Below are positions 21,499 to 28,755 of a stretch of DNA of 28,755 bases, piece by piece (the first letter of the stretch is position 1; each line of letters starts with the position of its first letter). The notes under the pieces were generated by a model. That model searched no databases, was not told where the DNA came from, and worked only from the letters and a program-made list of their open reading frames with translations. Location: assembly GCA_002077045.2 (NCBI GenBank), contig KZ111224.1, positions 1-28,755 of the forward strand, in the 5' to 3' direction. The translations under genes were made by a program, and so were the position numbers. Origin of the DNA: Rachicladosporium sp. CCFEE 5018. Lineage: Eukaryota > Ascomycota > Dothideomycetes > Cladosporiales > Cladosporiaceae.

Positions 21499-22759
21499 CT
21501 AACACTTTCTGAGCTTTCGGCCTGTCCCGTGAAAGATATGTGGCAGATTCGCATCTCCTGTTAGCCGAGATGAGCCTTGCGCCCCTGGTTCGTGGCTGGA
21601 ATGTTGGACAGCATGCTGAAAAGACTCGTCTGACATCTGGCGAAGAGTTTGCGTGGATCTCGGTCCAGCTATCACTCTCTTCGCAGAGATCAGGTCGCCA
21701 ACGGTTGACACGATGACTTGATGAGTATCCTCCCAGTTGACACATCCTCGTATATGTGCGTGCGGGCTTGATTAGCTTCTTGCAGAGCATCTTCACAGAG
21801 AGCCAAGCACTCTCGGACTTTAGCATATTCGGGGATCTTGCTAGTCTTGCCGGATCCCAACGCAGGTCGCAGAGATTCTTACATGACTCAGAGGCGACCG
21901 ACCCTAGAGCTCGCCTTTCGCACCGGTCATTGTTTTCTGACACTGGTCAGGTGCAGAGGCAACAACCTGACTCGAAGGTGTGTCAGGCGTACCTTTGATT
22001 GACACTGCAATATGAACGCTATCAGATGGTGTCAGTAGGCCTTGGATCGTCATACCTTTTCGTACGTCAAGGTGCGTGAAACCTTCTTGACAAACTTTCA
22101 CACATGCATTGGTCTCTCTTCCTCCCGCTGGACACTCGAGAGCTCGGCAGTCCCAGAGACCAACGAGGTTTGTGTAGGCGAAGGGCAGAGCTTGTCTTTG
22201 TGTCGTTTCAAGTGGTCCTGAAGGTCGGCTTTCGTGTCCCTGTTCATGTCTTGTTAGCGTTGTAGACATTCCATAGTGGTCGTGAGTGATTGCGTTGTAA
22301 ATTAGTCAATTGATAGAAGGAGACTTTTGAGAGCGGACGAAGGAATTGATCCCGCCAATCACTATCTGAATCGTGGATTTGTATGCAGAGAGTGTGCTTC
22401 TAAAGTCATTGATCTCATTATACTTGAACTGCAGCCTCGTCCAATCGCGCATGCTCTGATGGGATTCTATAGTGTTCGGGGTGCATTCTTGAATCAGGAC
22501 ATTGAAGTCCTGACAGGCAGCCGCGCAGCTGAACAACGGCAACCGGATCGAAGTGAATTTGGCCACGACGTCATCACTGACAACGACTTCCAGCTCCTCT
22601 GGGACATCTTGGAATCCTTCGACTTCGTTATTGAGATCTCGGACAAACTACGTGTGGTTGTTTAGGATTTCGATAGACCTTGTAGAGAGCTCTGCTAGTC
22701 TGAAGGCCGAAGCCGACTAGAGCTATCACGCCGCACGTGACGCTGACAGGGTCTGCCAT
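21499..22759 (-). pseudogene. HeLo-like N-terminal domain (fungal STAND/NLR type), decayed
   Basis: In fungi this domain is the N-terminal effector part of STAND proteins and of stand-alone relatives; HeLo-type domains act at membranes in regulated cell death. ATG 22759 opens MADPVSVTCGVIALVGFGLQ, the typical hydrophobic start. After a shift and a TAG the frame gives DLNNEVEGFQDVPEELE, then LFSCAAACQDFNVLIQECTP, MRDWTRLQFKYNEINDFRST and LSAYKSTIQIVIGGIN, all characteristic blocks of this family. Later TNACVKVCQEGFTHLD and VGDLISAKRVIAGPRSTQTL complete the domain in shifted frames. Several frame changes and stops show it is dead unless introns explain some of them. No NACHT, ankyrin or other downstream module was found. 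Confidence 0.75.
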
Positions 22760-22866
22760 CTGAAGAAATATAGGTGCTAAGCAGAGGATATCTGTGGTTG
22801 GGTCGATGGAAAATGCTCTACATAAACCAAGCTGTCGAAAAGGAGCGCGTCGTGCCACCTTGGCCA

Positions 22867-22917
22867 ATGTTCACGTGGGGAGCGCGGTCCATCCGGGGGC
22901 GCGGTCCACTTTCACCT
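22867..22917. repeat. Left TIR of the pogo element
   Basis: It carries GCGCGGTCC twice (22882-22890 and 22899-22907), 17 bases apart, and ends in ACTTTCACCT. It is the reverse complement of the right TIR with few mismatches. Confidence 0.9.
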
Positions 22918-22998
22918 GGAGACTTTGATTCAAGGACGGACATCTCGATGGACATTGACTCAGTTGACACAGGATCAAAGCGTATGACACATTGATAC

Positions 22999-24552
22999 CT
23001 ATGTAACAGCCCGACATGTTTTTGCAGTATGACCTCCCTGCCTGCACCTCCCACACCGCGGCGCAGCCCGCGCCGGCCTTGGCATTTCCTCCGCTATCTG
23101 AACGGCAGCGACGACATCTCACGCAATTGTAATCGCCTGCGCTTCTGCAACAAATATAGCGTGGTCCATACATATAGCCCTCCGCTCCCGAGATTTGCGG
23201 ACCTGCAAAGCAGCGTTCAATTCCTGAAGAGACGTAAGCTGCGTCTGCAAAAGTGCAAATTCGTTTGCGATTTTCTACGCACCCTTCGAGAGCCGCGTAA
23301 TTGCCTCGAGTATCGGGGCCGGCGAGCTGCTTTGATGTCGTATAACACGCTGCTGAATAAGCGTAGCTTGTCGCATGACGTCCACTGTGTTTGACGGCGT
23401 ATGTGGTTGTTATGATGCTTGCGAACACGGCGGAGTTTCCGTCTCGTCTTGTACAATCGGATCTAGACGTGATATTACAGCCTCCAGATCGAAAGGATAT
23501 AAGCCAGTACCTCAAAAGCCACCCAGAATGTTTGCTAGTAAAGCTTACGCGGATGGCTTCGCGTACAGTCGTAATGAAGTCGGGTTTGCAATGTGGAAAG
23601 TTTGCTTCTGAATCAACCTGCGATTCTCAACAGAGAAGGCCTTCTACAGCGGTACAAAGCAGCCAACATCTATTGGCTGAAGAAGGCGTGACGAGTGCCG
23701 AGGCATCCAGAGTAGGATAATGCCGTGTGCTAAGCAAAACGTCCGGAATTCAGGGGTTGCATGGCTCCCGTGGTTGTCCAAAATCAAGAGCCTCGTGCTT
23801 CCAACAGACTTCGACGCCGTGTGCTTTCGAAAGTGGTGAATCCACTGCATACTAATCTTATCTGTAGTCCAGCCATTGTCGCTCACTGTGAAAGTCCAAG
23901 TCGAATGACACCGTCAAACCACGTAAGGTTGGACGCCATTCAAGACATAGAATGGCGGAATCAAGACTCCCGTCACACTTGCGCCCTCGATTAAAGTGAC
24001 TTATGCAGTATTTGTAAGCTTGATCTGTCTTGGTCTGCCTTTGCGATCTGTCGTAGTCACTACCTTTGAGGCTGAGATCTCGCCCATTTGAAAGCCGCAT
24101 TCGTTAAAGTTGTATATGTTGTCTGGAACGATCTCATACTTCTTGATTGTGTTGTCTACAAGTTGAAATCAGTTCCTCATGACTTCCGGATCCTCACACT
24201 GCTTTCTCTGACACTCGTAGACCCGGCCTATCTGTGATTTGAGTCGTGGTGTCCGCGACACAAAGGTAGATGCCCATTCATGTCCGACCGGCTTTGCGCT
24301 GTGCGCTGCGCAAATTGTATTCGCCATATCTCGGACGATCGCGAGCGACGGGGATAGCCCTTGCGCATCCAGCTTCTCAATATTCCGAATCAGAACCTCC
24401 TCTTCAACCGGACTTAGCCGCGCATTCTTGACCTTGTAATCCTCTCGCGCAGTCCTGCTTTTGAATCGTCGTAGAAGCATCGTTGTGGAGACATTATACG
24501 TCTTTGCCGCGCAACACACACTCGCTATCTGGCCAGTATGGAGAGCACGCAA
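22999..24552 (-). pseudogene. pogo/Fot1 transposase (HTH, DDE, zinc knuckle), inactivated
   Basis: From high to low coordinates: a psq/CENP-B-type helix-turn-helix region (GQIASVCCAAKTYNVSTTML, LSPVEEEVLIRNIEKLDAQG, GHEWASTFVSRTP), then a DDE_1 domain. The first catalytic block reads YNFNECGFQMG, where Asp is expected at the second Asn. The second block, LLILDNHGSH, is intact, as is the third (SSRLLQPIDVGCF). A C-terminal CX2CX4HX4C knuckle follows (CGRCRQGGHTAKTC), with the stop at 22999-23001. In-frame stops replace expected Trp codons (after MRN, and TAA before VTLIEGAS), consistent with G-to-A changes on the coding strand, and a frameshift follows near QPYVV. The family and knuckle match the fragment at 15318-16141. 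Confidence 0.88.
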
Positions 24553-24638
24553 TGCAAGCAGAATACTGCCTTCGGAAGAACTGATTTGGACGCGATCCGG
24601 TGGAGAATAACGCGTTCAATGTAGAGTGAACAAATCCG

Positions 24639-24689
24639 AGGTGAAAGTGGACCGCGTCCCCGGATGGACCGCGCCCCCAACGTTGACAT
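24639..24689. repeat. Right TIR of the pogo element
   Basis: It carries GGACCGCGT (24649-24657) and GGACCGCGC (24666-24674), spaced 17 bases start to start, and is followed by TA. Confidence 0.9.
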
Positions 24690-24920
24690 TAAGCGCTGTC
24701 TTGCGCGTACGTCAACTTCTTTGCCTGACTACTAGAGATTTCCGAACAGAGTGCCACTTCCAGAGCCATACCTGCACACTCGCCAGCTCATCGCAGGGCA
24801 GTTGCCCAGCCGAGCAAGCTGTCCCATAAGTACGCGATCCTCATCCTGCGCGACACTCTCCACGCCATCGCTGTGTTTCCCACTGCTAGTACGTGGTCTG
24901 GGTCGAACAACACGGAAGGG

Positions 24921-27900
24921 ATGTATCCAGCGGAAAGTCCGGTGCAGCTCAGGGTCGGGAGCCGAGGTAACAGTCCCAACCAAGGTCAACCAGTAGCCTC
25001 GCAGAATGACACCGACCAAACCATGACTACCACGAACGACGCGTCTCGAGGGCGCCCCGAGTTGCACCAGCAGGCTAAGCTGTCTCCAGGTATATTCACT
25101 CGGCAGATGGTCGAAGCAGCGCGCGAGAATGGGATTGGGCCTGACGCGCCAATTGTGGAACTTACTCATTGGTGTCAAGATAATTTCAGCGAGGATCTTG
25201 AGAACGTGACCTTCGAGGCACTTTACCGGCGGGTTCAGCGTGAGATCGCTCAAGCTAGGAGTCCAAGGATCGGTTCGGCGGCGAGAGGGAATTCGGCGGC
25301 GAGAGGGAAGAAGACGGGGGCCAAAATCTTTTCTGGGGCCCGACACAAACAGCCTCAATGGACAAGGACACCGAAGGCAGGATCATCTGCTGCTATAAGC
25401 CGAAAATCAGACCTGCGCAATAAGCGGCAATGCTTATCAGTGTCCAGCGATTCGGACTCTCCGAATGCCAGTGAGGAGAGGGCTTCACTTGCTCGATTCA
25501 AATCACGTAAAAGTGCGCCCCGAGCTGTGCCACGCTCCACACCAGGCCACACCGGGGACATGGCTTCAGCGCTAGCCACGAACGATACTCTCCAAGTTAC
25601 CGAAACATCCGACCCATCCATCAGTCGCGTTGAGATGCCTGCAATGGGAGTAACGGAATCTGAGCAGAGCAATGTTGTGTCAGTTCTTTCGTCACTGAAT
25701 CCGAATCACAAGAGCTGGTCCATTAAATCGTTCAGGCATGCTTGCGCCAGCCAGGTGCCTGATGGCATTCAGGAATGGTTTTCCCAGCGACAAGGTGGGG
25801 ACTCGACGCTCGTCACTCCGTGGTATGATCGACAGACCCGGCAGTGGGTGGTTGGCGTCTTCAACCGGAATACTCTAGCTGGCACTGTATATCACTACGG
25901 AGAAGACAACGACGGCGCGCCAATGTGTGAAGCTTTTACGCGGCAGCTGCGAGCTCACACTTGCGAGAGTCCTACGTCGTTTGACAGCATTCGTGTCTTG
26001 CGACAGAGCTCAGTTGATTGCATCACGTGGGTTATCACCGTTGGGTTGCTCATCGTGTCTGAGCAACGCATGGTCTACGAAGTGACCGCCACTTGGTCCA
26101 GGTTGCTTTCGCAGTTCCGCAAGACCTCTAACAGTCCCCCAGGCCGAGATGTCGACGAATGCACAACCCTGCGCCTGCACTCGCTAGCTGGTACGAATAT
26201 CAGCAACATGGCCGTAGGACAGATTCAAGCTACAATGACGGCCGAAGCTCAGGTGCTCGAACAATACATTGCTGATATTAAGATCTGCAAATTCCTTGGA
26301 AGTCTGGCAGCAAAGCGAATGGATGCATACCAGAACATGGCTAAGCAACGGCAGTCTCTACAAGTCACGCAAGAATGGTATCGCAAGGTTCCCGAAAGTG
26401 CTCCCGCTGAGGACATGGCTGCTGCCACAAAGCGCGTCGAAACAATGGAAGCCGAGCTACGAGCGATGCCAACTTTCAACGGATCCGACATCATCTTGGT
26501 CCAAGCACTCGCAAGAGAGTGTAAACCCCTCGAGCGGACCGGGGAGCAGCGGGTAAAGGAGGGGAATGCAATGATCAGTGAACTTGCCCAGCACTTGGGT
26601 GGTATAATGCCCGCCCTCAATGCGCTGGCTGCACAGTCGGATTTGCTGTCTTTGCCCATTATGGATGGACAACCACAGCTCACGTGCGTCAAATGTGAGT
26701 CGGAGTGCAAATTCTGCACTGTTCCTGAGGGGACCACGAAAGCGCAAGCTGAGATATGGTATCAAGCCGCTCACTTGGCGAGAGAGATTGCAACCACGTG
26801 CGATAACGACGTAATCTCTCTCTGGCTTGATGACCTCCACTTTGCCGGAATCAGCAACAGTACGCAATCCCGAGATATAGATGATGTCGTACGCCTTACC
26901 TCCAAAGAATTTATCAATCTCGTCGATGCAGGCGAAGCATTCCAGCATGCCGTCGTGATCGAGGAGGACTTCCAAGACCAACATACACTTGACACGTTAC
27001 AGTTGGTATTCAAGCGGGTCTACACCGGCAACGAGATTTACGCCCAGCCACATGGGGTTCAGTCTGTGGACAAGATTTTTCATGATATCCGTGCAGGCGT
27101 GAAAGGCATCAACGGGCTCAGCTTTCCGAACCTTGCGCAGGCGATTGGTCCCGAGTTCACACGACGACCACAATACTCTCTTCTACATGATGTCTGTGAA
27201 TATGGGAAAGCCAAAGGGCAGGGCGATGTCGCGGGAAAGCAAGTGTACAGAACTGTTTGCGACGTGGAGAGCTGCGGCGGCTTCAACCTGCTTGGCAGTG
27301 CTGGTGCCTTCTCGGGCGCACACCTAGATGCACTCAATGGCACCTGGGTCCGTGTCCTCTTCGGCAGCAAACTTTGGTGGGTGGTCTCAGCCGACCGCAT
27401 GAAAGATAATGATTGGGAGGACTTTGCTAGAGATGGGGCCACTTGGAATCCGAAAGGTAAGGCTAAAGCAATACATCTGCAAGAAGGCCAGGTTCTGTTC
27501 ATGCCTCCCGGCGTACGGATTATACACGCCGTTTTTGGTTTGCTACCCAGCTGCTTAGCAGGCGGCCAGCTTTGGGATTCAAATCGTATGCCCGAGATTC
27601 TACGCAATGTGGTCTACATAGCAGAACATCAACAAATAACGAACGAGCCGCTGGCGTGGTCATGGGGCCCATTGATCGGCCACCTGGAAGACCTATACAA
27701 AGCTGGAGAAGTGGGCGGGCAAGGATTTCCTGACGCTCTTGCTGCAATCAAGGCCCTGGGCTGCTCCTGCAAGGCTAAGGCGAAAAGTAAGAATCTTACT
27801 TGCACGACAGAATGTCCGTGTTCTCAGCACGCGCGCAGGTGCACCACGCTCTGCCAAAACCATGGAACGGAGCCCCAAGAGGAGCTGTGTCTCATCGAAA

Positions 27901-27935
27901 TACTTATAGATAACATGAGCGAGGAGACTGAATAG
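24921..27935 (+). CDS. JmjC-domain protein with an Ulp1-like region and Cys-rich tail
   Basis: Single open frame of about 1,004 residues from the first ATG (24921); the frame is open further up, so a start or exon upstream is possible. ATG 25023 is an alternative. The N-terminal 230 residues are basic and Ser-rich. Residues of about 253-400 look Ulp1-like: LVTPWYDRQTRQWVVGVFN and VLRQSSVDCITWVITVG. The Trp that normally follows the catalytic His is preceded by Gln308, while Cys367 is kept. A helical stretch and a compact C4 knuckle (CVKCESECKFC, from Cys589) come next. The JmjC core follows: GAHLDALNGTWVRVLFG (His801, Asp803), Lys817 as likely 2-oxoglutarate ligand, and PPGVRIIHAVF (His869). 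All three iron ligands are present, so Fe(II)/2-oxoglutarate oxygenase or demethylase activity is possible; the substrate is unknown. A Cys-rich tail (CSCK, CTTECPCS, CTTLC) may bind zinc. No signal peptide is seen, so a nuclear role is likely but inferred. Confidence 0.8.
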   Translation: MYPAESPVQLRVGSRGNSPNQGQPVASQNDTDQTMTTTNDASRGRPELHQQAKLSPGIFTRQMVEAARENGIGPDAPIVELTHWCQDNFSEDLENVTFEALYRRVQREIAQARSPRIGSAARGNSAARGKKTGAKIFSGARHKQPQWTRTPKAGSSAAISRKSDLRNKRQCLSVSSDSDSPNASEERASLARFKSRKSAPRAVPRSTPGHTGDMASALATNDTLQVTETSDPSISRVEMPAMGVTESEQSNVVSVLSSLNPNHKSWSIKSFRHACASQVPDGIQEWFSQRQGGDSTLVTPWYDRQTRQWVVGVFNRNTLAGTVYHYGEDNDGAPMCEAFTRQLRAHTCESPTSFDSIRVLRQSSVDCITWVITVGLLIVSEQRMVYEVTATWSRLLSQFRKTSNSPPGRDVDECTTLRLHSLAGTNISNMAVGQIQATMTAEAQVLEQYIADIKICKFLGSLAAKRMDAYQNMAKQRQSLQVTQEWYRKVPESAPAEDMAAATKRVETMEAELRAMPTFNGSDIILVQALARECKPLERTGEQRVKEGNAMISELAQHLGGIMPALNALAAQSDLLSLPIMDGQPQLTCVKCESECKFCTVPEGTTKAQAEIWYQAAHLAREIATTCDNDVISLWLDDLHFAGISNSTQSRDIDDVVRLTSKEFINLVDAGEAFQHAVVIEEDFQDQHTLDTLQLVFKRVYTGNEIYAQPHGVQSVDKIFHDIRAGVKGINGLSFPNLAQAIGPEFTRRPQYSLLHDVCEYGKAKGQGDVAGKQVYRTVCDVESCGGFNLLGSAGAFSGAHLDALNGTWVRVLFGSKLWWVVSADRMKDNDWEDFARDGATWNPKGKAKAIHLQEGQVLFMPPGVRIIHAVFGLLPSCLAGGQLWDSNRMPEILRNVVYIAEHQQITNEPLAWSWGPLIGHLEDLYKAGEVGGQGFPDALAAIKALGCSCKAKAKSKNLTCTTECPCSQHARRCTTLCQNHGTEPQEELCLIEILIDNMSEETE

Positions 27936-28755
27936 TGAGTGTGAATGGATTAGGATGCATCGGCTGATAGGCCACCATCGCAAGGTGACAGCTGTGTGTC
28001 TACAGTGGTAGTACAGCAATTGTACAGCAACTGTGTCGATTGGTGAATGTTAGGAGCCCTTATCCGGATTCATAGCTAGGCTCTGATCAAGTAGCGAAGT
28101 CATGATACCCAATACTCGAATGTATCAAGTAATAGAGCGTCTTGATAGCAATTGCAATCAATGTGAGCCGGCAAAACCGCTCATTAAGTAAGACTCAGTG
28201 ATAGCTGAGCTGTTCAGTTGGTGGTGTGCTAACGCGGTTGTCCCGTGTGCTCTGTTTCCATCCCACGGGACACCCTATGTCCCGGATCAACAAAGAAACA
28301 CCTCCATTTCGGCCGTGCCGTGCATTCCTCACTCCGCCGCGGTAGCTTTCCATGTATGTCGTGCACCAGGCGATCTGCCGTCTCTTGACGCTTCAACCGC
28401 ACCCCATCACGCTGTGCTTTCTGCCCTTCCATCATTGTCCCCTGTCCTAGGGCTCCTGACCGCTCCGCCTGAGCTGAGTGTGCCGCCGTGCGCTCGATAT
28501 CGCTCGGTGCCTACTCGATCTCTCTGCCAACACCGGAATACAAACCACCTTTGTACAGCGTTCGGAGCACGTCGTCAGGCGCAAAGTCTCGCAACGTGGC
28601 CGACGTGCCTCCCGAGGAACTAAAGAGGCTAGGCGTGACCGTCGAGCCCAGTGATGGTTGCGGATGCACCAAGACTCTTGCTTAGCTGCGGGGGAGATGG
28701 CATGTTGACTACTCATGGCGTCAAACGTCATGCTCAATAGTCGGACTGGTCAGGG
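27936..28755. other. Region downstream of the JmjC gene, no firm gene
   Basis: Overlapping frames occur on both strands. The most protein-like is 28488-28685 (plus), which ends VPPEELKRLGVTVEPSDGCG and could be the last exon of a gene whose upstream exons I cannot identify. A minus-strand frame at 28229-28435 (KRQETADRLVHDIHGKLP) is an equally weak alternative. The first 250 bases contain the 3' UTR of the JmjC gene. Confidence 0.35.

Larger units (their letters stand above)
22867..24689 (-). mobile_element. Complete pogo/Fot1-type transposon, inactive
   Basis: A 1.8-kb element with 51-bp terminal inverted repeats (22867-22917 and 24639-24689) that differ at only a few bases. A TA follows the right end (24690-24691) and CA precedes the left end (22865-22866), consistent with a TA duplication that has mutated on one side. 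The transposase lies on the minus strand and is broken. The left end lies about 107 bases upstream of the ATG of the HeLo-like relic. Confidence 0.88.

Noticed and set aside
22871..23515. Minus-strand frame of 214 codons within the pogo element
   Set aside because: It is a wrong-frame reading; the true transposase C-terminus with the zinc knuckle is in another frame of the same strand.

Overview
The window looks like a piece of an ascomycete (Pezizomycotina, most likely Dothideomycete) genome. The main reasons are short 49-94 nt introns with GTAAGT-type donors and CTRAC/CTAAC branch points, a Tad1-type LINE, Fot1/pogo-type DNA transposons with a C-terminal zinc knuckle, a fungal F-box/WD40 gene, a HeLo-like STAND N-terminal domain and a fungal dynamin. 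This class assignment rests on families recalled from memory; no search was run. The region is accessory in character: relics and transposons fill about half of it, with a few apparently intact long genes between them.

Layout. 1-840: no gene seen. 841-2240 (+): F-box/WD40 protein with one apparent frameshift after the F-box. 3193-8236 (-): one long gene of about 1,420 codons that I reconstructed from 14 exons. It has an N-terminal coiled coil, a disordered middle with nuclear-localisation-like basic runs, an unrecognised helical region, and a C-terminal Ulp1/C48-like peptidase fold in which the expected catalytic His and Cys read Gln and Ala. 9541-15202 (+): near full-length Tad1-like LINE with a 23-bp tandem repeat array in its 5' leader, both ORFs broken by nonsense or frameshift changes, and an inverted fragment of the same LINE 3' end just upstream (9461-9535). 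15203-16274 (+): 3' half of a pogo/Fot1 transposon ending in a TIR. The TIR plus TA target supplies the stop codon of the next gene. 16274-17569 (-): forkhead-like winged-helix plus coiled-coil protein. 18214-20390 (-): decayed dynamin-like GTPase. 21499-22759 (-): decayed HeLo-like-N (STAND-type) gene. 22867-24689: complete but dead pogo/Fot1 element with 51-bp TIRs. 24921-27935 (+): about 1,004-residue protein joining a second Ulp1-like region (His replaced by Gln, Cys kept), a C4 zinc knuckle, a JmjC domain with its iron ligands, and a Cys-rich tail. 27936-28755: nothing convincing.

The most interesting signal is that the two largest intact genes both carry divergent Ulp1-like domains lacking the catalytic His. 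One looks like a full pseudopeptidase with nuclear signals, and the other is fused to a JmjC oxygenase domain. Together with the winged-helix gene they suggest chromatin or SUMO-linked roles for this lineage-specific gene content; that role is inference. The adjacent dynamin and HeLo-like relics may be remains of a non-self-recognition or stress locus. Several nonsense codons in the transposons are consistent with CpA-to-TpA changes, as expected from repeat-induced point mutation (RIP), though the region is not saturated with them.
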